Source of the DNA: an uncultured Marinobacter sp.
Lineage (GTDB): Bacteria > Pseudomonadota > Gammaproteobacteria > Pseudomonadales > Oleiphilaceae
Length of the DNA: 64,000 nucleotides
NCBI RefSeq assembly: GCF_947488835.1
Contig: NZ_CANLBK010000002.1
Coordinates: 517,100-581,099 of the forward strand
Direction of reading: 5' to 3'
Each line of letters starts with the position of its first letter. Position 1 is the stretch's first letter. A program made the position numbers and the translations under genes. Shown here one piece after another: positions 55,583 to 64,000 of this stretch. The notes beneath the pieces are model-generated. The model saw nothing but the letters and a program-made list of their open reading frames with translations. It was not told the DNA's origin and searched no databases.

Positions 55583-57897
55583 TGGCATCTGAAGCAGATA
55601 CCCGAGCAAACTATATCGATCCAGCCTTAAGGGCAGCAGACTGGCAACCGAGCAACATCATTCGGGAGCATTACTTCACCGACGGTAGAAAAATGGCCGG
55701 AGGTGTACGAGGGCGACGTTGCTTTGTGGATTACCTACTTCACAAAGATAACCGCTATCTGGCCGTAGTAGAAGCCAAAAAAGAGTCCGAGCATCCAACT
55801 AAAGGCCTGCAACAGGCAATTGACTATGCGAACAAGCTTTGCGTTCGTTTCGTCTATTCCAGTAACGGCAAACAAACCTACGAATTCGATCTGGAAAAAG
55901 GCAAAGGCGACTACATTGAGTTTTACCCAACGCCTGCTGAGCTAGAAAAGCGCTATGTCGGAGAAACCACCGATTTAAGCCAAGAGTTAAGAAACATCCC
56001 TTTCCATTTAGAAGGGGCCATGCAGCCACGTTATTACCAAGAGCTGGCAGTTCATGCGGCAACAGACGCTATCGGCCAAGGCAAATCCCGCATTTTGCTC
56101 ACGCTGGCCACCGGTACCGGTAAAACTTTCATCGCCTTTCAAATTGTTCATAAGGTATTTCAGGCACGCTGGAACCGAGATAATCCCGGTTCACGCAGGC
56201 CACGCGTTCTGTTTCTGGCCGACCGTAATATCTTGGCCGACCAAGCCATTAACACCTTCAACCCCTATGAAAAAGACCTGATCAAAATCAACGGGGAAGA
56301 AGTGCGTAAACGCAATGGTGTGGTGCCAACCAACGCACACATATTTTTCGCGATCTATCAGGCGATTGCGGAGCGAGAAAACATTGATGGCTACTACAAA
56401 GCCTATCCCAAGGATTTTTTTGATCTGGTGTTGATTGATGAGTGTCACCGAGGTGCTGCTAATGACACAGGCTCTTGGCGAGCTATTCTCGACCACTTCA
56501 GCAGTGCCGTGCATTTGGGTTTAACCGCCACTCCGAAACGAACAGACAACGTGGACACCTATGAATACTTTGGCCAACCCGCATATGTCTATTCACTGAA
56601 AGACGGAATCAATGATGGCTTCTTGACTCCCTACCGAGTTAAGCGAGTTAGAACCAATCTGGATGAATTGGTGCTCACCAAAGATGACGTGATCGTCGAA
56701 GGTGAATCTGGCCAGGATTTGTATCAAGTCGAAGACTACGACCGCAAAATTATTGTAGATGAACGCACAGAACTCGTCGCCAAAGCCATCTTACAAAACA
56801 TCAACCCGCTGGAAAAAACTATCGTCTTTTGTGAGAACCAAAACCACGCGCTGACCATGCGCGACATGATTAATAAATACAAAGCCGTAAAAGACCCGCA
56901 TTACTGTGTACGGGTCACCAGCGACGAAGGCAAGGTTGGCCGCGAACTGCTGGAAAAATTCCAGGACAACGACAAAGACATCCCAACCATTATTACCTCA
57001 TCACAAATGCTCACTACCGGTGTCGATGCTCGCAATGTCCGCAACGTGATACTGGATCGAACCATCGGCTCGATGGTGGAGTTCAAGCAGATTGTGGGTC
57101 GCGGTACCCGAGTTTTTGATGGTAAGGACTACTTCACCATCGTGGATTTTCGGGGTGCGACCAATAACTTTTATGATGAGGAATGGGATGGCGAGCCCGA
57201 AGCGCCAGAGCCAGGCGGAACCCGAGAACCGACACCGCCACCCTACACGCCAGAGCCGCCTGAAGGCGGCGACGGGCCGGAACCAGAGCCAGGTGAGCCG
57301 CGCCCGAGGTTAAAGGTAAAACTTGGCAAGCACCGTGAGCTTAAGGTCATCGATATTGAAACCCGTTATATCGACGAAAATGGCAAGCCTCTCACTATTC
57401 AGGAGTTTGTTGAACGCTTAATTCAACAACTGCCAGGTTTGTTCACAAGCGTTGATGAGCTTCGGGATATCTGGTCAGATCCAGACCTTCGCGAACAACT
57501 CTTGGCCAAATTGGTACAGGCTGGCTTTGATAAAGAACAGCTCTCGACACTGCGCCGGATGTTCGAAGCCGACGACTGCGACATGTTCGATTTGCTGGCG
57601 TTTTTAGCCTTTGAACAACCCATGGCTACGCGTAAATCACGAGCGGAAGTAGTGCGAGCGAATAACGCCTTCTTTGACCAGTACCAACAGGAAAAGGCCA
57701 AGCAATTCCTGCATTTTGTTCTGAACCGCTACGAGCAAACGGGCGTTACAGAACTGGCGCGTGAGCGCCTGCCAGCGTTGATTGAGCTATCCGGCCTCGG
57801 CACCACTAAAGATGCCTCCATGGCCTTTGGTGGCAAACCTGCTCAATTACTCTCTGCCTTCAAACAACTACAACACCAGCTGTACCACGTGAGCTAA
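55582..57897 (+). CDS. hsdR: type I restriction enzyme R subunit (EcoEI-like)
   Basis: A 771-residue HsdR of the short EcoEI class. An N-terminal PD-(D/E)xK nuclease has its catalytic pattern in FVDYLLHKDNRYLAVVEAKKE (about 49-69). SF2 helicase follows: Walker A LATGTGKTFIA (about 174-184), DECH (about 285-288), GLTATPKRTD, and IVGRGTRVFDG in lobe 2. A Pro/Glu-rich linker (about 540-575) precedes the C-terminal HsdM-contact helices. It translocates DNA and cuts unmodified molecules at a distance. Confidence 0.93.
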   Translation: MASEADTRANYIDPALRAADWQPSNIIREHYFTDGRKMAGGVRGRRCFVDYLLHKDNRYLAVVEAKKESEHPTKGLQQAIDYANKLCVRFVYSSNGKQTYEFDLEKGKGDYIEFYPTPAELEKRYVGETTDLSQELRNIPFHLEGAMQPRYYQELAVHAATDAIGQGKSRILLTLATGTGKTFIAFQIVHKVFQARWNRDNPGSRRPRVLFLADRNILADQAINTFNPYEKDLIKINGEEVRKRNGVVPTNAHIFFAIYQAIAERENIDGYYKAYPKDFFDLVLIDECHRGAANDTGSWRAILDHFSSAVHLGLTATPKRTDNVDTYEYFGQPAYVYSLKDGINDGFLTPYRVKRVRTNLDELVLTKDDVIVEGESGQDLYQVEDYDRKIIVDERTELVAKAILQNINPLEKTIVFCENQNHALTMRDMINKYKAVKDPHYCVRVTSDEGKVGRELLEKFQDNDKDIPTIITSSQMLTTGVDARNVRNVILDRTIGSMVEFKQIVGRGTRVFDGKDYFTIVDFRGATNNFYDEEWDGEPEAPEPGGTREPTPPPYTPEPPEGGDGPEPEPGEPRPRLKVKLGKHRELKVIDIETRYIDENGKPLTIQEFVERLIQQLPGLFTSVDELRDIWSDPDLREQLLAKLVQAGFDKEQLSTLRRMFEADDCDMFDLLAFLAFEQPMATRKSRAEVVRANNAFFDQYQQEKAKQFLHFVLNRYEQTGVTELARERLPALIELSGLGTTKDASMAFGGKPAQLLSAFKQLQHQLYHVS

Positions 57898-57900
57898 CCA

Positions 57901-59697
57901 ATGGAACTGAACTTAGCCCCTAACCCATTGTATAGACAAGTGCAGACCTTGCGAGTTGATAAGGTCGCTACGCTGATCGGCGAGAATGGCTCAGGTAAAT
58001 CCAGTATTTTGCAGTCGGTGTTTGAACAGCGATTAGCCGGGCGGGATCACGAACATCTTAAGGTCGTGTGCTTTTCATCTGGCCAGAACGAGAACTACTC
58101 AGAAAAATTCAGTAGCTATTTGAAAAGAGAAAGGCAAGCCGGGCGCGGCCTTAATCTTGACTGCTTCTATTTCGACAAATCATGGTCAAAGCTACTGATC
58201 TTTTTAGCAACAGCCATTAAGCGCAACGGCAAAGTTCGGGCTTTCTTGGCTGAACATGATTACGTGACAGAGTCACATCCAGATAAAGACGATCTTAGCA
58301 CAACTTTCAGATGCGCCTTTAAAGTTGATAAAAACTACATAGCCCGTGTGCAAGATGCACTCAAGCGTGAAGAACGCGGCGAAGCCGATACTCTGCGCGC
58401 AACGCCATATTTTCGCTCGCTGGAAAGCTTTATTACCAACCTGATATCCCGTGAGTATGAGTTTGAAGAGCCCCTGCGAAAGCGAACCGTCGATCTCACT
58501 GCCAATGGTTTAATTCGGGTTTCTTTCGACTACCCCAGGCAACTCCAGGCGGGTGATGATGAAGCGGAAGCCGGTGAGCCCAACGCACAAGCCATGGCTA
58601 CCAACTGGGACCCGGAAGTGGCCTTTTTCACTCAGGCCGCCGATAACAACTACTTTATCGATAAGCCACGTTGTCAACTCGTATTCAACAACAATATCGA
58701 GCTGGACCAGCTTAGCGATGGAGAATACCAGCTCCTATTCTTGTATGCGCTAATCGATCTGTTCGACTCCGAGAACACCCTGTTCCTATTCGATGAGGCA
58801 GACTCGCACCTTCACTATAAAAACGTCGAAAAGCTATGGGGGCTTCTCCACAGCATCCAAGGCCACGCCATCACCACTACACACTTACTCGATTCCATTT
58901 CTGCCAAAGAGAATCGTATTGAGCACCTTAAAGTGGTTGAAAAAGGCAGAATCAGCGAAGACAACAAAATCAAGCAATTGATCAATCGCCTGAGTGTACT
59001 GTCACGCGCGAAATCAGTGGAATTTGAAGTGTGTGGCAAGCTACCCAACATCGCCTTACTAGATGATTACAACGATTGGATTATTTTTACCAAACTTGCG
59101 GCACGTGCAGGGCTAGATATAAACCGCCTAGCCGCTGTGCATGCCATGAAAAAGTCATCCAGCTACGCTACTGCTAACGAAACTTTTGGCAAGGGAAAGA
59201 TTGATTGGCTCCACGGCCTAAGCAAGATCGAATCCCCCTTGGTCACAACCCAAATTTTTATGATTTGTGATCGGGATGAGGCAGCTCTTGATTGGAGTGC
59301 CGCCAATGGCGTTCAAGTGAACGGCCAAGTGTACCGTGAGTTGCTTAGCGCCATTCGCTGGCCGCAAGGTATGAGGGTGACACCCTATTTGCTCGCATGG
59401 AAACGCCGCGAGATCAAAAACTATTTGCTCTCATACACAGCATTGGCGCATCACCATCTGCTTGGCCAAATAAACAATGGTGATATTGCGCAGCGCAATC
59501 ACCTGCAGCCCAATAACCCTGGTGATAACGACGATATTCGCAGGTTGAACGTCAAAGATATTATCAACCCGCTGATTAACACCGATGGCGAGGGCTTGGA
59601 CCCAGTAAAACTCCAAGCCTATATCGACCTGATTCCGCCTGAAGAAATCAGTGAAGACATCACCAATATGTACAATTTTATTATCGGAAAACTCTAA
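57901..59697 (+). CDS. AAA/ABC-type ATPase with TOPRIM/DUF4435-like C-terminus
   Basis: 598 residues. ATPase core: Walker A GENGSGKSS (27-35), Q-loop region, signature-like LSDGEYQLLFLYALIDLF, Walker B TLFLFDEADSH (about 292-302) and switch His in TTHLLDS. The C-terminal 200 residues carry IFMICDRDEAAL and KRREIKNYLL, like the D-x-D and H/R-x-IENYL motifs of OLD/DUF4435 TOPRIM-like proteins. The usual first Glu region reads LLDDYNDWI instead. It lies between hsdR (3-base gap) and hsdM (2-base gap), so is part of the operon and likely an added defence effector or sensor. Confidence 0.82.
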   Translation: MELNLAPNPLYRQVQTLRVDKVATLIGENGSGKSSILQSVFEQRLAGRDHEHLKVVCFSSGQNENYSEKFSSYLKRERQAGRGLNLDCFYFDKSWSKLLIFLATAIKRNGKVRAFLAEHDYVTESHPDKDDLSTTFRCAFKVDKNYIARVQDALKREERGEADTLRATPYFRSLESFITNLISREYEFEEPLRKRTVDLTANGLIRVSFDYPRQLQAGDDEAEAGEPNAQAMATNWDPEVAFFTQAADNNYFIDKPRCQLVFNNNIELDQLSDGEYQLLFLYALIDLFDSENTLFLFDEADSHLHYKNVEKLWGLLHSIQGHAITTTHLLDSISAKENRIEHLKVVEKGRISEDNKIKQLINRLSVLSRAKSVEFEVCGKLPNIALLDDYNDWIIFTKLAARAGLDINRLAAVHAMKKSSSYATANETFGKGKIDWLHGLSKIESPLVTTQIFMICDRDEAALDWSAANGVQVNGQVYRELLSAIRWPQGMRVTPYLLAWKRREIKNYLLSYTALAHHHLLGQINNGDIAQRNHLQPNNPGDNDDIRRLNVKDIINPLINTDGEGLDPVKLQAYIDLIPPEEISEDITNMYNFIIGKL

Positions 59698-59699
59698 GC

Positions 59700-61178
59700 A
59701 TGTCACTACAACAGAAAATTGACCGTATTACCGACATTCTGCGCCGAGATGATGGCATCAGCGGTGCCATGCATTACACAGAGCAGACCTCTTGGGTATT
59801 GTTTCTGAAGTTTCTCGATGATTACGAATCTGAAAAAGAAGACGAAGCGGTATTGTCCGGAAAAGACTATCAACCGGTACTGGATGACGAGCATCGCTGG
59901 GCAAGCTGGGCCTGCCCTAAAACAGCTGATGGTAAGTTGGATCTGGCGCGGGCAAAAACCGGGGATGACCTAACCGATTATGTCAACAATCAGCTATTCC
60001 CCTACCTGAAACACTTTGCCAATGCCGCCGCAACAAGCGCAGACCCAAAATCTTTTACCTACAAAATTGGCGCAATCTTTCAGTACCTGGACAATAAGGT
60101 CGCTTCCGGCCATACCCTGCGTGAAGTGCTGGATATTGTGGATAGTCTCAACTTCCAATCCGAGTCTGACCTGTTTGAACTTTCGTTAGTCTATGAAGGC
60201 TTATTGCAAAACATGGGCGATGCCGGTGGTTACGCCGGTGAGTTTTATACCCCGCGCCCAGTAGTTCGCGCCATGGTGCAGGTGTTAGACCCCAAACCCG
60301 GCGAGACGATTTATGACGCAGCAGCCGGTTCCTGCGGATTTTTGGTGGAAGCCTTTGAGCACCTGAAAAGTAAAAAGAGCCAACTGTCCACTGAGCAGTG
60401 GGATTTCATTCAGCGTGATACGTTCTTCGGTTTTGAGAAAACCTCATTGGCTTACGTGATGGGTATGATGAACATGATTCTCCATGGCATCGAATCACCC
60501 AACCTGTTCCGAGGTAATACGCTGACTCAGAATATCCGCGATATTCAGGAAAAAGACCGTTACAACATTATTCTGGCCAACCCACCGTTTGGCGGCAAAG
60601 AGAAATCGCAAATTCAGCAAAACTTCCCTATCCAAAGTAACGCCACCGAACTGCTGTTTTTACAACACTTTATGAAAACCTTAAAAAGTGGCGGTAAAGC
60701 AGCCATCGTAGTGCCAGAAGGCGTGCTGTTCCAAACCAACAGTGCCTTTAAACAAGTGAAACAAGAGCTACTGGAAAACTTTAACCTGCACACCATTTTA
60801 AGCCTGCCAGCTGGAGTATTTTTGCCGTACTCGGGTGTTAAAACCAACGTGCTGTTTTTCGAGCGAAGCGGCGGCACTAGCAATGTGTGGTACTACGAAT
60901 GTGAGCCCGAGCAAAAACTCACCAAAAACAAACCGATCACCGACGAGCACCTAAAAGAGTTTGTTGAACTGTATAGCCGCCGAGAAACCACTGAGCGCTC
61001 TTGGACGGTTTCCGCCAGCGAACTCGCAGAAGACTATGACCTCTCTGCTAAAAATCCAGCCAAACAGAAAGATGCCGAGCATTTAGCACCCAGCGATATC
61101 CTTAAGCAGATCCGCACCAAAGAAAAACTGGTTTCAGGGCTGCTGAATGAAATCGAAGACCTGTTGGCGGAGAAATAA
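59700..61178 (+). CDS. hsdM: type I DNA methyltransferase M subunit
   Basis: A 492-residue N6-adenine methyltransferase. HsdM N-terminal helical domain (about 1-140), then YDAAAGSCGFLVEAFEHL (SAM motif I, about 206) and ANPPFGGKE (catalytic NPPF, about 293). It methylates the site defined by HsdS and controls restriction. It is two bases downstream of the AAA gene. Confidence 0.95.
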   Translation: MSLQQKIDRITDILRRDDGISGAMHYTEQTSWVLFLKFLDDYESEKEDEAVLSGKDYQPVLDDEHRWASWACPKTADGKLDLARAKTGDDLTDYVNNQLFPYLKHFANAAATSADPKSFTYKIGAIFQYLDNKVASGHTLREVLDIVDSLNFQSESDLFELSLVYEGLLQNMGDAGGYAGEFYTPRPVVRAMVQVLDPKPGETIYDAAAGSCGFLVEAFEHLKSKKSQLSTEQWDFIQRDTFFGFEKTSLAYVMGMMNMILHGIESPNLFRGNTLTQNIRDIQEKDRYNIILANPPFGGKEKSQIQQNFPIQSNATELLFLQHFMKTLKSGGKAAIVVPEGVLFQTNSAFKQVKQELLENFNLHTILSLPAGVFLPYSGVKTNVLFFERSGGTSNVWYYECEPEQKLTKNKPITDEHLKEFVELYSRRETTERSWTVSASELAEDYDLSAKNPAKQKDAEHLAPSDILKQIRTKEKLVSGLLNEIEDLLAEK

Positions 61179-61180
61179 GC

Positions 61181-62398
61181 ATGGAACAGGTTTTGTATCA
61201 ATTGCCGGATGGGTGGGAGTGGCAACAATTAGCAGATGTTGTAGATAAAACTGAAAACTTGAATCCGTTAAAAGACTCGGATCAGCTATGGACGTACATT
61301 GACATATCCTCAGTAGATCGTAATCGATTTGTGGTTACAGACCCAAAGAAAATTCTAGGGAAAGATGCTCCATCACGAGCGAAAAAGCATGTACAGCTAA
61401 ACGACGTGATATTTGCTATGACGCGACCAAACTTGAAAAACATAGCGTTGGTTCGGGATGAATATAGCTCACCAGTAGCATCGACAGGTTTCTGTGTTCT
61501 CAGGGCTAACAAAAAGGTTTTACCTGCCTATTTGTTTTATTTTGTCACAACAGATTTTGTTCAAGCGCAAATTGAACCCTATGTCGGTGGCGCTTCATAC
61601 CCAGCGATTACTGACGGAAATCTTAAAAAGGCACCAATACCTATTCCGAGCATCGAAGAACAAAAACGCATTGTGGAAAAACTCGATGCACTGCTCACCC
61701 GCATCGACACCGCCATTGAGCATTTGCAGGAAAGCGTTACACTGAAAAATATCCTTCTTCAATCAGCACTCGATGGTCAATTTTCAGCTATCACTGACCG
61801 GATGACGATTGAATCGCTGGTTGAGGTAAAAGGTGGCAAGCGCTTACCAAAAGGTGAAAAGCTAAGCGATGAAGAGGCTGAACACCCATATATCCGAGTT
61901 GCAGATTTTACAGATAAAGGAACGATAGATTTATCTGGTATCAAGTACATATCGAAAGAAATCCACGAACAAATCAAACGCTATGTGATTTCCAAGGACG
62001 ACCTTTATATCAGTATTGCAGGGACCATCGGAAAAACAGGTTTTGTTCCCCCTGAATTGGATGGTGCTAACCTGACAGAAAACGCCGCTAAGTTGGTTAT
62101 CAAAGATAAAAAACAACTAGATTTAAGCTACCTGTATCTGTTTACATTAACCTCTGATTTCTCTGCCCAGGCAGGGTTAGCGACCAAGACAGTTGCACAG
62201 CCTAAGTTGGCGCTAACTCGTTTAAGCAAGATTGAAATCCCAATGTGTTCCTTGGAACAACAAAAAGCTTTGGTTTCGAAAATCGAGGCGCTGAAAGGAA
62301 AAATTCACGATGCGGAAGCAGTCCTTCTAGGGAAAATAGAAGACTTGAAAAACTTAAAAGCATCAATTCTCGATTCCGCCTTTAAAGGCGAGCTCTAA
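61181..62398 (+). CDS. hsdS: type I restriction specificity subunit
   Basis: 405 residues with two target-recognition domains (about 10-150 and 205-350). Each is followed by a conserved helix: IEEQKRIVEKLDALLTRIDTAIEHL (about 160-185) and LEQQKALVSKIEALKGKIH (about 360-380), ending DSAFKGEL. It defines a bipartite DNA target. No inverted repeats with other hsdS copies are in the window. It starts two bases after the hsdM stop. Confidence 0.93.
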   Translation: MEQVLYQLPDGWEWQQLADVVDKTENLNPLKDSDQLWTYIDISSVDRNRFVVTDPKKILGKDAPSRAKKHVQLNDVIFAMTRPNLKNIALVRDEYSSPVASTGFCVLRANKKVLPAYLFYFVTTDFVQAQIEPYVGGASYPAITDGNLKKAPIPIPSIEEQKRIVEKLDALLTRIDTAIEHLQESVTLKNILLQSALDGQFSAITDRMTIESLVEVKGGKRLPKGEKLSDEEAEHPYIRVADFTDKGTIDLSGIKYISKEIHEQIKRYVISKDDLYISIAGTIGKTGFVPPELDGANLTENAAKLVIKDKKQLDLSYLYLFTLTSDFSAQAGLATKTVAQPKLALTRLSKIEIPMCSLEQQKALVSKIEALKGKIHDAEAVLLGKIEDLKNLKASILDSAFKGEL

Positions 62399-62407
62399 GG
62401 AGGGAGT

Positions 62408-63928
62408 ATGAGTTTACAAACTAACCTCAAAGGCCGCTTACGAAACACCTCTTTGCCCAAGAGCCATGGCTTAATGCCCGTATTTGAGGCGGTGGTAAAC
62501 TCCATTCACTCCATCGAAGAAAAAGGAAATGCCGATAATGGCAAGATTGTTCTTCGTATCAATCGAGCTACCCAAGGCGGCCTGGATTTAGACGCCAAAG
62601 CTCTACCGCCTATCATCGGTTTTACCATAGCTGATAATGGCTGTGGTTTTGATGAAACCAACTTTAAATCATTTGAAACTCTCGATTCTGATCACAAAAT
62701 TGACAAGGGCTGCAGAGGTGTTGGCCGTTTGATGTGGTTGAAGGTGTTTGATTTGGTCGAAGTAGAAAGCCACTTTTTCGATGTTGATAGTGGGCCAAAG
62801 AAGCGCGAATTCCGCTTCGACGACAAACTGGGTATCCACGGTGAAAGAGTTGTGGCGGCAACCGAACAGCAGTCTGGCACCCTCATCAAGCTGGTCGGGT
62901 TTGATGAAAACTTTCGAAAGCAGGTACCCACCAAGGGGCTGTCCATCGCCAACCAATTGCTTGAGCATGTACTCTGGTACTTTGTTCGTCAAGGCAGCGC
63001 ACCCAAGATTCTGGTTGAAGATGCAGGTGATGTGTTCGATCTTGACCACTTGCTCGAAGAGCATATGCACGCCAGTGCGTTTCTCGAAACCATTACGATC
63101 GGTGATTATTCCTTCGATTTAACACACATAAAGTTTCGTGCCTCCGTAAATAAAAAGCACCAACTGGCTCTCTGTGCAGCCAACAGGCTGGTTAAAGAGG
63201 AATCTATTCAAGGGAAGCTCCCTGGCCTGTACGGTAAAATTTCAGACGCTTCTGGCGAGTTCACCTACACCTGCTATGTGTCTTCCGATTACCTCAACGA
63301 ACATGTGCGCAGCGAGCGCACCGCCTTTGATATTGCCGAAGACGTTGAGGACATGCTCAACGAAGTAAGCTTTAAAGTTATTCGCGACGCCGTCTTAGCG
63401 CGCACTAAAGAGTACCTAAAGGATGTTCTGGCAGAAAATGTCTCAGCGGGTCGTAAACGCGTGGATGATTTCATTAACAATCATGCCCCGCGCTACCGCC
63501 CCATTGCGAATCATGTTGCTGAAGAAATGCTAATTGTTGACCCGGAAAAGTCCGATAAAGAGTTGGAACTACACCTGCATACTCAGTGGTATGAGGTGGA
63601 GCGGCAACTGGTGAGCGAGGGCCACGAAATAATGCAGCCTCATAACGAGGAGCATGTAGAGGAATATAAGGAACGGCTGAGTGAGTATCTACGCAAGGCA
63701 GAAGACCTCAAAAAATCTGACCTTGCTAATTACGTTTCACATCGCAGGGTGATTATAGATCTGCTACAAAAATCCATCGAGCGGATGGAGGATGGCAAAT
63801 ACGCTCGTGAAGATATGATTCATGAGCTGATCATGCCCATGCGCAAAGAATCCAGCGAGGTTTTCCTAGACTCTTGCAATCTTTGGCTGATTGATGAGCG
63901 CTTGGCATTCCATAACTACCTGGTGTAG
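62408..63928 (+). CDS. GHKL-type ATPase (MutL/MORC-like) linked to restriction operon
   Basis: 506 residues. A Bergerat ATP site: N box AVVNSIHSIEEKG (E27, N31), G1 IADNGCGFDE (about 74-84), G2 KGCRGVGRLMWL (about 99-110). An S5-like transducer region follows, then a helical C-terminal half. Related GHKL ATPases of the MORC/MutL class occur in prokaryotic restriction-modification operons. It would clamp DNA or change shape on ATP binding. GGAGGG lies 4 bases before the ATG and 9 bases after hsdS, so it belongs to the same operon. Confidence 0.82.
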   Translation: MSLQTNLKGRLRNTSLPKSHGLMPVFEAVVNSIHSIEEKGNADNGKIVLRINRATQGGLDLDAKALPPIIGFTIADNGCGFDETNFKSFETLDSDHKIDKGCRGVGRLMWLKVFDLVEVESHFFDVDSGPKKREFRFDDKLGIHGERVVAATEQQSGTLIKLVGFDENFRKQVPTKGLSIANQLLEHVLWYFVRQGSAPKILVEDAGDVFDLDHLLEEHMHASAFLETITIGDYSFDLTHIKFRASVNKKHQLALCAANRLVKEESIQGKLPGLYGKISDASGEFTYTCYVSSDYLNEHVRSERTAFDIAEDVEDMLNEVSFKVIRDAVLARTKEYLKDVLAENVSAGRKRVDDFINNHAPRYRPIANHVAEEMLIVDPEKSDKELELHLHTQWYEVERQLVSEGHEIMQPHNEEHVEEYKERLSEYLRKAEDLKKSDLANYVSHRRVIIDLLQKSIERMEDGKYAREDMIHELIMPMRKESSEVFLDSCNLWLIDERLAFHNYLV

Positions 63929-64000
63929 TGGTTCAATGATTCCGGACACCAACGTAGGTGGTAATATCGCCACCATAAACGAGGTGTCTGATGACCAGAA
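63929..64000 (+). mobile_element. possible insertion-sequence left end and start of a transposase gene
   Basis: After the GHKL stop, TGATTCCGGACACC (63937-63950) looks like an IS3-family terminal inverted repeat. A short GGTGG/CCACC dyad follows and a good GAGGTGTCTG precedes an ATG at 63991 that opens MTR before the window ends. Terminal-repeat identity is judged by eye only. Confidence 0.4.

Noticed and set aside
57901..59697. PrrC/RloC-type anticodon nuclease embedded in the hsd operon
   Set aside because: The position is right, but no zinc-hook motif or the R-E-H anticodon nuclease pattern was seen; the tail resembles TOPRIM/DUF4435 instead.
61181..62398. Invertible hsdS cassette
   Set aside because: Only one hsdS and no second recognition-domain copy, recombinase gene or inverted repeat pair is present in the window.
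1..64000. tRNA genes, rRNA genes and CRISPR arrays
   Set aside because: No cloverleaf-like T-loop pattern in a gap, no rRNA signature and no regularly spaced repeats were found by eye.

Overview
The window looks like chromosomal DNA of a marine gammaproteobacterium, most likely Marinobacter or a close relative. This is inferred from gene content: an ornithine-lipid gene pair, a YehZYXW-type osmolyte importer, two chemoreceptors, a BolA/TopB/YciO/Rnk housekeeping set, and a porin remnant with a C-terminus of the Marinobacter type. No rRNA, tRNA or CRISPR array was seen. Most genes are tightly packed, with ATGA or TGATG overlaps inside operons.

Region 1 (1-9284, all +): a PHP/glycosyltransferase fusion cut by the window edge, an M14 carboxypeptidase and an alpha/beta hydrolase. 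These are followed by the ornithine-lipid acyltransferases OlsB and OlsA behind possible PHO-box repeats, then a chemoreceptor and an EAL-CBS-GGDDF c-di-GMP protein. Region 2 (9300-15904, all -): a broken porin, then GDPD lipoprotein - PhnD - PhnC - PhnE - PhnE - HAD-IIA phosphatase. This can be read as a pathway for scavenging organic phosphate. Together, regions 1 and 2 suggest a phosphate-starvation neighbourhood of lipid remodelling and phosphodiester salvage.

Region 3 (16059-24696): an AraC regulator, a frameshifted gene, a sterol-desaturase-type di-iron enzyme and a Kef-type K+/H+ antiporter. Next comes a LysR regulator divergent from DoxX - quinone oxidoreductase - pirin - WrbA, a likely electrophile/quinone stress regulon with a clear operator palindrome. 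Region 4 (24841-31270): a four-gene Wadjet/MksBEFG-like SMC plasmid-defence operon in the order SMC - MukE-like - MukF-like - TOPRIM nuclease, which differs from the classical jetABCD order.

Region 5 (31450-46228): a secreted beta-propeller, an FN3 lipoprotein, a response regulator - FecR/LysM - CHASE2 histidine kinase signalling operon, and topoisomerase III. BolA, YciO, an unknown protein, a CXXCH-containing chemoreceptor behind a sigma28-type promoter, Rnk and a class V aminotransferase follow. Region 6 (46294-54683): the osmF-yehYXW importer, a MerR regulator divergent from an SDR gene with a MerR-type operator, a frameshifted lipoprotein gene, a voltage-gated-type K+ channel and a small outer-membrane barrel.

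Region 7 (54913-64000): a second defence island. An Xre-type regulator and HsdR are followed by an AAA ATPase with a TOPRIM/DUF4435-like tail, HsdM, HsdS and a GHKL (MORC/MutL-like) ATPase, apparently one operon. The last 70 bases resemble the end of an insertion sequence. The two most promising systems are the reordered Wadjet-like operon and this extended type I restriction operon.
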